A stretch of DNA of 62,851 nucleotides from Phycisphaerae bacterium (GTDB lineage Bacteria; Planctomycetota; Phycisphaerae; UBA1845): contig JABWBH010000021.1 in assembly GCA_013360585.1 (NCBI GenBank), positions 1 to 62,851 on the forward strand. Direction: 5' to 3'. Below the pieces are notes generated by a model that worked only from the letters and a program-made list of their open reading frames with translations, did no database searches and had not been told where the DNA came from. The stretch's first letter is position 1; each line of letters opens with the position of its first letter. Below are positions 26,399-34,129 of this stretch, piece by piece. A program made the translations under genes and the position numbers.

Positions 26399-26812
26399 CT
26401 AGACCACCTCTTCCGCCAGCGAAATGATCTTCATGTATTTGTCGCGCAGCTCCCGCGCCACCGCCCCGAACACACGCGTCCCCTTCGGCTCGCCCTTGTC
26501 GTCCAGCAGGACCACCGCGTTCGTGTCGAACCGCACGTACCCGCCGTCCGCACGACGCGTCGGCTTCACCGTCCGGACCACGACCGCCTTCGACGTCCGA
26601 CGCTTCGATCGGTCCTTCCGGGTGTTCCCGCCCATGAACTCCGAGTTCGGCAGCGCCTTCTTCACCGTCACGAAAACGATATCCCCCACCCCCGCCACCT
26701 GAAGACGGGGCTTGCCGATCCGCGAGGTCGAACCCTTGTACACACGGATCACCATCGCCTCCTTGGCACCGGTATTGTCCGCCACGTCCACCCTGGAATA
26801 CTGAATGATCAT
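26399..26812 (-). CDS. rplN: 50S ribosomal protein L14
   Basis: This is a bridge B8 protein. It starts [20 protein letters not shown] and ends [18 protein letters not shown]. At 137 residues it is about 15 longer than usual, with small insertions at [11 protein letters not shown] and at [17 protein letters not shown]. Stop and next start are contiguous. Confidence 0.97.
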   Translation of the reverse strand: MIIQYSRVDVADNTGAKEAMVIRVYKGSTSRIGKPRLQVAGVGDIVFVTVKKALPNSEFMGGNTRKDRSKRRTSKAVVVRTVKPTRRADGGYVRFDTNAVVLLDDKGEPKGTRVFGAVARELRDKYMKIISLAEEVV

Positions 26813-26830
26813 CGCCTTGCCGCCGCTCCC

Positions 26831-27142
26831 TTACGCCGTCGCCGATTCCGCTCCGCCCGCGTGACGCTCGAGAATCTTCTCAAGCCGCCAGCTCTTCGTC
26901 TTCGACATCCGACGGCAAAACGCCAGTTGAACCCGATCGCCCGCCTTCGCCTCGTTCTTCTCGTCGTGGGCGTGGACCCGGCGACGACGACGCATGTACT
27001 TCCCGTACTTCGCGTGTTTCACGCTGAACTCGTATTCCACGCTGATCGTCTTGTCCCGCTTGTCCGACACGACGACCCCCACCAGGTGCGCACGCTCCCG
27101 GCGACCCTCCGCCTTTTTCGTCATCGTTGACGTCGTTGCCAT
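26831..27142 (-). CDS. rpsQ: 30S ribosomal protein S17
   Basis: This is a primary rRNA binder. The 103-residue protein has HLVGVVVSDKRDKTISVEYEF, KYGKYMRRRRRVHAHDE and GDRVQLAFCRRMSKTKSWRL. Both a short basic N-terminal extension and a C-terminal tail (ERHAGGAES) exceed the usual 84 residues. Confidence 0.95.
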   Translation of the reverse strand: MATTSTMTKKAEGRRERAHLVGVVVSDKRDKTISVEYEFSVKHAKYGKYMRRRRRVHAHDEKNEAKAGDRVQLAFCRRMSKTKSWRLEKILERHAGGAESATA

Positions 27143-27193
27143 CCGAACGTTTCCTTATCCGCCTTCGCCCTGCGACCGGCCCGCGATCGTCCC

Positions 27194-27394
27194 CTACGTC
27201 GTCACCCGCTGCCCGCGCTCACGCATCACCGTCAGCACCCGCGCGATGTCACGCTTCGTGTTCGTCAGAAGGTGCGGATTCTCCAGCTTCTCCGTCACCG
27301 CCTGAGAGCGAAGGTCGAAAAGGTGACGCCGAAGCCGGTCCAGCTCCAGCCGAAGATCCTCCAGCTTCATTTCTCGTACCGCGCTGATCTTCAT
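27194..27394 (-). CDS. rpmC: 50S ribosomal protein L29
   Basis: The 66-residue helical hairpin protein sits near the exit tunnel. It has VREMKLEDLRLELDRLRRHL, LRSQAVTEKLENPHLL and TKRDIARVLTVMRERG. It stands between rplP and rpsQ as usual. Confidence 0.94.
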   Translation of the reverse strand: MKISAVREMKLEDLRLELDRLRRHLFDLRSQAVTEKLENPHLLTNTKRDIARVLTVMRERGQRVTT

Positions 27395-27426
27395 CGTTTC
27401 GATCCCGAACGTAACGCCTCACACCC

Positions 27427-27846
27427 CTAAAGACCGTGCCGACGACGGATCATCCGGCAACGCATCGGCATCTTGCTCGCAATTCGCCCCAGCGCGCTAC
27501 GCGCCACGTTCTCCTCCACCCCGCCCACCTCGAACAACACCTGCCCCTCACGCACGCACGCCACCCAGTCCTCCGGGTCGCCCTTGCCCTTCCCCATGCG
27601 CGTCTCCAAGGGCTTTGCAGACACCGGCTTGTGCGGGAAAATCCGGATGTAAACCCGCCCCTCCCGATGCAGAAAGTGCGTCGCCGCCACGCGACCAGCC
27701 TCAATCTGACGACCGGTGATCCATCCCGTCCCCAGCGTCTGAAGCCCGTACTCCCCGTACGACACTTCGTTCCCGCGCATCGCCACGCCGCGCAGCTTCC
27801 CACGCTGCGATTTGCGCCACTTCACCCGCTTCGGCATCAACGCCAT
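27427..27846 (-). CDS. rplP: 50S ribosomal protein L16
   Basis: This protein contacts the A-site tRNA and helps organise the peptidyl transferase centre. The 139-residue product has PKRVKWRKSQRGKLRGVAMR, GYGLQTLGTGWI-type sequence (YGEYGLQTLGTGWITGRQIE), and RMGKGKGDPEDWVACVREGQ. The start may be MPKRV three codons in. Confidence 0.97.
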   Translation of the reverse strand: MALMPKRVKWRKSQRGKLRGVAMRGNEVSYGEYGLQTLGTGWITGRQIEAGRVAATHFLHREGRVYIRIFPHKPVSAKPLETRMGKGKGDPEDWVACVREGQVLFEVGGVEENVARSALGRIASKMPMRCRMIRRRHGL

Positions 27847-27914
27847 GAGTCCACCTGCCCTTACACCAGCTCGCCGCGATCAACCCCCGCCAGCGACACG
27901 ACTCTCCCGACAGC

Positions 27915-28613
27915 CTACCCGCGCTTCCCGCGCGACGGACGACGCGCCATCCCCTCGCCCAGCGACGGCGCTTCCTCCCCGTAACGACCGTGATACATCC
28001 AAACCTTCACCCCGATCGTCCCGTACGTCGTCTTCGCAATCGCATATCCGTAGTCGATGTGCGCCTGAAGCGTGTGCAGCGGAATCGACCCGCGCAGCAT
28101 CGTCTCCACCCGCGCCATCTCCGCCCCGCCCAGCCGCCCCGACGACCGGATCTTGATCCCCTTCGCCCCCGCCGTGATCGCCGCGTCCGCACGCTGCTTC
28201 ATCACCCGACGGAATCCGCCGCGCTTCTTCAGACCGTCCGCGATCCCCTCCGCCACAAGCTGCGCGTTCGTGTCCGGCGACTTGATCTCCACGATCCGCA
28301 CGTCCACCTTCCGATCGATCAGATCCTCCAACGCCTCACGCAGCTTCTCGATCTCCGCCCCGCGCGGCCCGATCACCAGGCCCGGTCGCCCCGTGTGCAG
28401 CGCCACCTTCACATCCGTGCGCGTCCGCTCGATCTCCACCTCCGCGATCGCCGCATAAGGCGGATTCTGGTTCAGCCGCTCGTCGATGAACTTGCGGATC
28501 TTCTGATCCTCAATCAGAAATTCCCCGAACGCCGCCTTCGGCGCATACCAGCGCGAACGCCACTCTTCGGTGATCCCGATCCGGAACCCTCTGGGATGGA
28601 TCTTTTGACCCAC
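27915..28613 (-). CDS. rpsC: 30S ribosomal protein S3
   Basis: This protein is at the mRNA entry channel with helicase activity. The 232-residue product starts MGQKIHPRGFRIGITEEW. It has a KH domain (HTGRPGLVIGPRGAEIEKLR) and the C-terminal VEMARVETMLRGSIPLHT-type block, ending in basic RRPSRGKRG. Confidence 0.97.
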   Translation of the reverse strand: MGQKIHPRGFRIGITEEWRSRWYAPKAAFGEFLIEDQKIRKFIDERLNQNPPYAAIAEVEIERTRTDVKVALHTGRPGLVIGPRGAEIEKLREALEDLIDRKVDVRIVEIKSPDTNAQLVAEGIADGLKKRGGFRRVMKQRADAAITAGAKGIKIRSSGRLGGAEMARVETMLRGSIPLHTLQAHIDYGYAIAKTTYGTIGVKVWMYHGRYGEEAPSLGEGMARRPSRGKRG

Positions 28614-28656
28614 GACTTTCTCCTCAACGCCGACACGCCCGGCGAACGTTCAACCC

Positions 28657-29001
28657 TCAAACCCGCTCCCGAACCTCGATCACAATGTGGCTGGTCCGCT
28701 TCAGGATCGGGTGCGCCCGACCGCGGTCCTTCGGTTGCCACCGCGGATACGTCGGACCCCCGTCGATCCGCGCCTCGCTCACCACCAGACTGCGCACGTC
28801 CGCCTCCTGCTCATCCGCGTTCGCGATCGCCGACTTCAGCACGTTCTCGATCATCCGCGCCGACCGCCGACGATTGAACGCCAGAAGCTCCAGCGCCTCG
28901 CTCGCCCGCCGACCGCGGATCGTGTCGATGACCAGCCGCGCCTTCCGCGGACTGATCCGCGCAAAACGATGCAGCGCACGCCACGTGTTTCCGTCCGCCA
29001 T
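28657..29001 (-). CDS. rplV: 50S ribosomal protein L22
   Basis: The extended loop of this protein lines the exit tunnel. ATG 29001 (GGGAG about 9 nt upstream) gives 114 residues: MADGNTWRALHRFARISPRK, IRGRRASEALELLAFNRRRS and DRGRAHPILKRTSHIVIEV. It begins 13 nt after the rpsS stop; an upstream in-frame start would overlap rpsS. Confidence 0.96.
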   Translation of the reverse strand: MADGNTWRALHRFARISPRKARLVIDTIRGRRASEALELLAFNRRRSARMIENVLKSAIANADEQEADVRSLVVSEARIDGGPTYPRWQPKDRGRAHPILKRTSHIVIEVRERV

Positions 29002-29014
29002 GATCCCCAACTCC

Positions 29015-29299
29015 CTACTTCGCCGCCGCATCCGCCTTGCGGTGGCCCGAGTGACCCTTGAATGTCCGCGTCGGACTGAACTCCCCCAGCTTGTGCCCCA
29101 CCATCTCCTCCGTCACGAACACCTGGTGGAACATCTTCCCGTTGTGAACCTCGAACTTCAGACCCACGAACTCCGGAACGATCGTGCAGGCCCGACGCCA
29201 CGTCCGGATCGGCGCATGCACCCCGCGCGACTTCGCGTCCATCGCCTTCCGAAACAGCTTCTCGTCTACAAACGGACCCTTTTTCTGCGATCGCGACAT
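29015..29299 (-). CDS. rpsS: 30S ribosomal protein S19
   Basis: The 94-residue head protein has [40 protein letters not shown] and [19 protein letters not shown]. It is standard in length and context. Confidence 0.97.
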   Translation of the reverse strand: MSRSQKKGPFVDEKLFRKAMDAKSRGVHAPIRTWRRACTIVPEFVGLKFEVHNGKMFHQVFVTEEMVGHKLGEFSPTRTFKGHSGHRKADAAAK

Positions 29300-29395
29300 C
29301 GTTCCCTAAGCTCCTTGCTTCGAGCTTCAGACTGCCAGCCTCAAATCCTTGGCTCCCCGGGTTCCCTCAACGCAGCTCAAAACCCCCAGCCCCCC

Positions 29396-30259
29396 CTACG
29401 ACGGATTCGGCAACTGTCCGTACCGCCGACTGCGCCGACGACGCAGAATTCGCTTGCTCGACGGCTTCCGCGCCGGACGCGTCCGACCCCCCTTCGCAAG
29501 CTTCCCCCACTTGCTGCACGGGTGACGACCGCCGCCGCTGCGACCCTCGCCGCCGCCCAGCGGGTGCGACACCGGGTTCTGCGCCGTACCACGAACATAA
29601 GGCCGGCGTCCACGATGTCGCGTCCGGCCGGCCTTGCCCCAGTTCACGTTCTGATGATCCGCGTTGCCGAGCTGTCCGATCGTCGCCCGACATTCCTCGC
29701 GCACCTGCCGCATCTCGCCCGACGGAAGCACCAGGATCGCCCAACCGCCCTCGCGCGACAGAAACCGCGCCGTTCCCCCCGCCGATCGCACGAGCTTGCC
29801 CCCCTGTCCGGGGTTCATCTCGATGTTGTGCACGTCCATGCCCGTCGGAATGTTCTTCAGCGGCATCGCGTTGCCCGGCTTCGGCTCCACCGTCGGCCCG
29901 CTCTCCACCACCATCCCCGCCTTCATCCCCATCGGCGCCAGAATGTACCGCAGCTCCCCGTCGTCGTACTTGATCAGCGCAATGTTCGCCGACCGGTTCG
30001 GGTCATACTCGACGCGCTCCACGCGCCCGATCACACCGTCCTTGTTCCGTCGGAAGTCGATCCGCCGGTACAACCGCCGCGCCCCACCCCCGCGATGCCG
30101 CGACGTGATCCAGCCGTGATGATTGCGCCCCCCGCGACGCGTCAACCGCTCCGTCAGCGCCTTCACCGGCGTCGATTCCGTCGACGTCAGCTCCGCGAAG
30201 TCGCTCACCGTCCCCGCCCGGCGACCTGGCGACGTTGGATTGTATTTTCTAAGTGCCAT
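29396..30259 (-). CDS. rplB: 50S ribosomal protein L2
   Basis: This protein is required for subunit joining and peptidyl transfer. The 287-residue product has [36 protein letters not shown], and the near-catalytic-centre block [15 protein letters not shown] containing the conserved His. The tail is [14 protein letters not shown]. The 96-bp spacer to rpsS shows no feature. Confidence 0.97.
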   Translation of the reverse strand: MALRKYNPTSPGRRAGTVSDFAELTSTESTPVKALTERLTRRGGRNHHGWITSRHRGGGARRLYRRIDFRRNKDGVIGRVERVEYDPNRSANIALIKYDDGELRYILAPMGMKAGMVVESGPTVEPKPGNAMPLKNIPTGMDVHNIEMNPGQGGKLVRSAGGTARFLSREGGWAILVLPSGEMRQVREECRATIGQLGNADHQNVNWGKAGRTRHRGRRPYVRGTAQNPVSHPLGGGEGRSGGGRHPCSKWGKLAKGGRTRPARKPSSKRILRRRRSRRYGQLPNPS

Positions 30260-30277
30260 CGCTCTTCCGCTCCCGGA

Positions 30278-30589
30278 TCAGAACAGGTTGATGTGGTCGT
30301 TCGGATCCAGCACCACGACCGCCTTCTTCCAGTCGCTCGTCCGACCCATCTTGAACCGCACCCGCCGCGGCTTCCCATGCACCTTCGACGTCCGCACCGA
30401 CACCACGTGTACGCCGTAAATCTTCTCCACCGCCTCGCGGATCTGCGGCTTCGTCGCGTGCGCCAGCACCTCGAACGTGTACGATCCCCCGCGACCCGGA
30501 CGCGTCCGCGACGCGTCGTGCGACTGCTGCGACTGATGCGTGCCTTTCTCCGTCACGAGAGGCCGCTTGATGACGTCGTGTATCTTCAT
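30278..30589 (-). CDS. rplW: 50S ribosomal protein L23
   Basis: This exit-tunnel rim protein docks SRP and trigger factor. The 103-residue product has VIKRPLVTEKGT, YTFEVLAHATKPQIREAVEK and VRTSKVHGKPRRVRFKMGRT. An extra polar loop (HQSQQSHDASRTRPGRGG) is inserted after the first strand. Confidence 0.95.
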   Translation of the reverse strand: MKIHDVIKRPLVTEKGTHQSQQSHDASRTRPGRGGSYTFEVLAHATKPQIREAVEKIYGVHVVSVRTSKVHGKPRRVRFKMGRTSDWKKAVVVLDPNDHINLF

Positions 30590-30608
30590 CGCCGATCCAC
30601 CCTCTTCC

Positions 30609-31250
30609 CTACGCGTTCGCCGACACCCGCGTCAGGAACGCCTCGAACGCGGGCTTCGTAAACACCAGCTTCCGACGACGCAGAATCTCGTACGCGTTCA
30701 GCTCCAGCATCGGACGGACCTCCGTCTTCGGAAGGTTCCGCCCCGAAAGATGCAGCGATCGCTCCACACCGTTCGTCGCCAGCACGCACCCGCGGTCCAC
30801 CCCGATCTTCTTCAACGTCCCCGCCAGCGCCTTCGTCTTCGGCGCTGACATCGTCAGCCCGTCCACAATCAGCACGTCTTCCGTCTTCAACTTCGCCAGC
30901 ACCGCGTTCTTCCACGCCAGCGATCGCATGCCGCGCGGCATCGTCTTGTGCGCAAACGGCGCCTGCTTCGCGAACGCACGACCGCCGCCTCGGCGCACGC
31001 ACGTCCGGATATTGCCCATCCGCGCCCGCCCCGTGCCCTTCTGGCGGTACAGCTTCCGAGTCGATCCCGCCACCATGCTGCGGCTCTTCGTCCGCGCCGA
31101 AAACTGCCGCTGGTGATCCAGGTACGCCACCACCGCCTGCTTCAGCAGCGTCGGACGGACCCGACCCCCGAGGAGTTCAGGATCCACCTCCATCTGCCCC
31201 ACGCGCTGACCGTCCGTCGTATATACAGGTACCGCCAACATCGTCGTCAT
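30609..31250 (-). CDS. rplD: 50S ribosomal protein L4
   Basis: The 213-residue protein has the tunnel loop QKGTGRARMGNIRTCVRRGGG and KMPRGMRSLAWKNAVLAKL-type helix. In E. coli L4 represses the S10 operon through the leader; whether that applies here is not known. Confidence 0.96.
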   Translation of the reverse strand: MTTMLAVPVYTTDGQRVGQMEVDPELLGGRVRPTLLKQAVVAYLDHQRQFSARTKSRSMVAGSTRKLYRQKGTGRARMGNIRTCVRRGGGRAFAKQAPFAHKTMPRGMRSLAWKNAVLAKLKTEDVLIVDGLTMSAPKTKALAGTLKKIGVDRGCVLATNGVERSLHLSGRNLPKTEVRPMLELNAYEILRRRKLVFTKPAFEAFLTRVSANA

Positions 31251-31298
31251 TCCCAGCCGTCACCCGGACCCTCCGGCCCGGGCTCGGTTCCCTCGCGG

Positions 31299-31949
31299 CT
31301 ATCCGCGCTTCTTCGACTTCCGAACCATCACCATCGTACCCTCCGGACCCGGAACGCCCCCGCGCACCAGGATCAGGTGGTCCTCCACGTCCACGCCCAT
31401 CAAACGCTGATTCTGAAGCGTCCGACGCACGTGCCCGGTGTGGCCGGCCATCCGCTTACCCTTCTTCAACCCTCGCCCGTGTCCGCGCGACGCGCCGCCG
31501 CCGATGCTCCCCGGCGACCGGTGCTTTCGCTCCGTCCCGTGCGACGCCGGCTGACCGCCGAACCCGTAACGCCGCATCACGCCCATCGTCCCGCGACCCT
31601 TCGTCACCCCCGTGACGTCGAGGAACTTCACGTCGTCGCCGCCGAACATCTCCACCGTCAGCACATCCCCGGGATTGTGCGTCGGCGCCTCGTCCAGACG
31701 GATCTCCTTGACGTAACGCTTCGGTCCCGTCCCGGCCCGGCCCGCATGCCCGATCAACGCCTTCGTCGACCGATGCGGCTTCACATCCTCGAACCCGACC
31801 TGAAGGGCGTTGTATCCGTCCGTCTCCGCTCGCTTCACCTGGAGGACGACGCACGGACCCGCCTTGATCACCGTCACCGGATGAACGACCCCGCGCTCAT
31901 CCGTGATCCGCGTCATCCCAAGTTTCCGCCCCAGCAGTGTCGGCACCAT
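31299..31949 (-). CDS. rplC: 50S ribosomal protein L3
   Basis: This is an early assembly protein near the peptidyl transferase centre. The 216-residue product starts MVPTLLGRKLGMTRITDERG and has GVTKGRGTMGVMRRYGFGGQ, SHGTERKHRSPGSIGGGAS and RMAGHTGHVRRTLQNQRLMG. Its ATG lies 15 nt after a strong RNA hairpin (31965-31986), which could modulate initiation. Confidence 0.97.
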   Translation of the reverse strand: MVPTLLGRKLGMTRITDERGVVHPVTVIKAGPCVVLQVKRAETDGYNALQVGFEDVKPHRSTKALIGHAGRAGTGPKRYVKEIRLDEAPTHNPGDVLTVEMFGGDDVKFLDVTGVTKGRGTMGVMRRYGFGGQPASHGTERKHRSPGSIGGGASRGHGRGLKKGKRMAGHTGHVRRTLQNQRLMGVDVEDHLILVRGGVPGPEGTMVMVRKSKKRG

Positions 31950-31964
31950 GACACTTCACCCCCG

Positions 31965-31986
31965 CCGGTCGCCGCACGGCGACCGG
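31965..31986 (-). promoter_or_regulatory. RNA stem-loop just upstream of the rplC ribosome-binding site
   Basis: CCGGTCGCCG at one side and CGGCGACCGG at the other form a perfect 10-bp inverted repeat with a 2-nt centre (realistically 9 bp plus a tetraloop). In the rpsJ-rplC spacer it ends 15 nt before the rplC ATG and abuts the GGGGGTGAAG Shine-Dalgarno region. No T-tract follows, so it is not a terminator; a translational or RNA-processing role is inferred. Confidence 0.55.
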
Positions 31987-32088
31987 TCCGTCATACTCGT
32001 ATCCGCCCGATCCACGCTCAGGCGGCAAACCGTCCGTTAATAATTCGACCGAAAATGAAAGCAGCGCGACGCCAGGTGCCACGCCGTG

Positions 32089-32400
32089 TCAGGTCTTGAT
32101 TCTGATGAACACACCCGGGTTCACCGTCATGCGATTCAGGGCTTCAACCGTCCGGGGGTTCGGCTCGCGGATGTCGATGACCCGCTTATGCGTCCGGATC
32201 TCGAACTGCTCCCGAGATTTCTTGTCCACGTGCGGACTGCGCAGAACCGTGTAACGCTCCACGCGCGTCGGAAGGGGGATCGGACCGCTCACCCGAGCGC
32301 CTGTCCGCTTCGCCTGGTCGACGATCTCCCGCGCCGAAAGATCCAGCGAACGCGGATCGTACGCCTCCATGCGAATCCGTATCTTCATCCCCTTGCTCAC
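32089..32400 (-). CDS. rpsJ: 30S ribosomal protein S10
   Basis: This is a head protein and partner of NusB in antitermination. It contains [38 protein letters not shown] and [17 protein letters not shown] chose GTG 32400 (AGGGG 8 nt upstream), giving 103 residues, the usual length. GTG 32409 and ATG 32388 are alternatives. First gene of the ribosomal supercluster. Confidence 0.96.
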   Translation of the reverse strand: MSKGMKIRIRMEAYDPRSLDLSAREIVDQAKRTGARVSGPIPLPTRVERYTVLRSPHVDKKSREQFEIRTHKRVIDIREPNPRTVEALNRMTVNPGVFIRIKT

Positions 32401-32496
32401 GCGAAACACCCCTAAAAAACCGCACTTACGCCCCTTCGACGCACGTGCGCTTCCAAGCCGTCCCGGCGGTCGTCACCAAAAAACCGCAGACCCGCC

Positions 32497-32524
32497 AAGA
32501 TATTCAAACCGCGACGCTTGTCAA
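32497..32524 (-). promoter_or_regulatory. Sigma70-type promoter of the S10 supercluster
   Basis: On the minus strand a perfect -35 TTGACA (32524-32519) is followed after 16 bp by TATCTT (32502-32497), a 4/6 -10. Transcription would start near 32490 and leave a leader of about 90 nt before rpsJ. Position and orientation fit a main promoter for the cluster. Confidence 0.6.
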
Positions 32525-32776
32525 CCGGTCTGCTAACGTAATTCTCATCCAACGATCCGCCGCCCGGTCCCGACCACGCGATCACAACTCGGTTTCCTCA
32601 CGATTTCACAACGCCCGCTCCGCACCTCCGAACCAACCGCACCCGCATTCATCGCTTGCGGGTTCTCACCGTCAGCCGCGACAGTCGTTAACTTGGGAAA
32701 CTTCCTCCTGCCTATTACCGCGATGCGACTGCGTTTGCACCCCCACACAACGTCGCCCCGCCTCCAAATCTCAACA

Positions 32777-32806
32777 AATAAAAATAAAAATGCTTTTATT
32801 AAAGCA
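32777..32806 (-). terminator. Candidate terminator of the adenine methylase gene
   Basis: On the minus strand TGCTTT-AATA-AAAGCA (32806-32791) is followed by TTTTTATTTTTATT. The stem is AT-rich and only 6 bp, so it is weak, but the T-rich tract and its location 90 bp past the stop of the methylase gene fit. Confidence 0.5.
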
Positions 32807-32895
32807 AAGGTTTCGGTTTCCGCGCCAGCCCCCAACCCCGTCCCGCCGATGCGAAATGACCGACACTCGGACCGCGGATCCCGGACCGCCCCCGT

Positions 32896-33960
32896 CTAAT
32901 CCGTTCCGATGAGCAGAACCTCGCGGCTGGTCGCCTGTTTCGACAAGGCGTAGGCGGACGGGCCTTCTCGCGCGACCCGCACCCGCCGCTTGAACTGATG
33001 CAGGTCTGCCTCCAGCTCCGCGATCGTCGGAATGCCGTCGTCGCGATACGACACCACCAGAATGCTCTCGCGGTACCGGTCCAGCACCTCGCGGAGGCAC
33101 GCTCCGACCCGTCGCCGATCCGCCCACCCGCTCGGCTCGGAACGCAGCTCCCGGTGCTTTGAAGTCAGGTCGATCAATCCGGACCAGTGCTCGTACTGCA
33201 CCAGTCCTTCGAGAAAATGATAAAACGCGCGGTAGTCCACGCCCGTCCCCGTCCGGCTCACATAAGGCGGATCCAGGTAAACCAGATCGTAACGCCCGCC
33301 GACCTCTCGAGCGTCAGCGCAGACGGACCGGCACGGCTCGCCGTTGTCGAACACGGCGCGGTTCGCCTGCATGCAGAACGCTTCAACGTGCTCGTTGAAA
33401 GGTCGATCCCACGACGCTTTGTTCCCGAAACCGCGCTTCACGTCGGCAAGCCGCATGTAAAGGTTGGCCCGATGAAAGAGGTTGTAAGGTCGCTTCGCCG
33501 TCGCGGCCTGAAGCAGTCCGAACCACGCCAGCGCCCGCTCATAAACCGAGTCCAGGACGGCGATGTTGCCGACGGCAACGTCGAGCTGCGCATTCTCCTC
33601 GTCCGTGAAGTAAATGCCCGGGAATGTCCGCTGGACGAAGTCCCCGTAACAGACGCCCGGCTGCCGCACGAGCAGCCCCTCGATCGACGACGCGGACAGC
33701 CGCACGCGCCCGTTCTCGATCAGCGCCGTTCCGATCTGATGATTGAACTTCAGCGCGTCGTTGTACGTCACGGCCTTGCCCGCGCACTTGAAAGCGTACG
33801 CCACGCTGCCCGTCCCGCCGAAGGCGTCCAGCACCGTCCGATAGTCCAGATCCGAAAGCTGCTCGACGATCCAGACGGCGCTGCGTCGCTTGCTGCCCTG
33901 ATAGCGCGTCGTCGGGAAACGCTCGAAGTCGTGATCCGTCGGTGAAAACAGCGTGCCCAT
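32896..33960 (-). CDS. DNA adenine-N6 methyltransferase (D12/Dam class)
   Basis: The 354-residue enzyme would transfer a methyl group from S-adenosylmethionine to adenine N6. Motif order is alpha-class: RYQGSKRR (motif X, residues 19-26), VLDAFGGTGSVAYAF (motif I, 43-57), and VYLDPPYVS (motif IV DPPY at 230-233). The target recognition region is likely residues 100-215. No restriction endonuclease lies beside it, so it looks like an orphan methylase with an epigenetic or protective role, or a remnant of a restriction-modification unit. It is divergent from the protease at 34130 with a 169-bp spacer. Recognition sequence is unknown. Confidence 0.87.
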   Translation of the reverse strand: MGTLFSPTDHDFERFPTTRYQGSKRRSAVWIVEQLSDLDYRTVLDAFGGTGSVAYAFKCAGKAVTYNDALKFNHQIGTALIENGRVRLSASSIEGLLVRQPGVCYGDFVQRTFPGIYFTDEENAQLDVAVGNIAVLDSVYERALAWFGLLQAATAKRPYNLFHRANLYMRLADVKRGFGNKASWDRPFNEHVEAFCMQANRAVFDNGEPCRSVCADAREVGGRYDLVYLDPPYVSRTGTGVDYRAFYHFLEGLVQYEHWSGLIDLTSKHRELRSEPSGWADRRRVGACLREVLDRYRESILVVSYRDDGIPTIAELEADLHQFKRRVRVAREGPSAYALSKQATSREVLLIGTD

Positions 33961-34129
33961 CGTGCTCCGAATGTATTGGACGTTTCCGGCTTCGTCATCT
34001 CTCCGTCCGAGTCACATGCGCCGTGCTCGCTCGCCCCCCCGGAGCGCGCCGATACCGAAAAAGACGGGCCTGACGCCGGCGCCGGCCGGACGCAGCCCTT
34101 GTCAGCACGGAACTTCAGGAGAAGTCAGC

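Larger units (their letters stand above)
32410..32895. other. Leader and promoter region upstream of rpsJ
   Basis: This 486-bp gap holds the rpsJ leader with two copies of the 11-mer TGCGGTTTTTT (minus strand; 32488-32478 and 32424-32414), the promoter at 32497-32524, and a more AT-rich stretch ending at the terminator of the methylase gene. Nothing coding is seen between 32525 and 32776. Confidence 0.6.
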
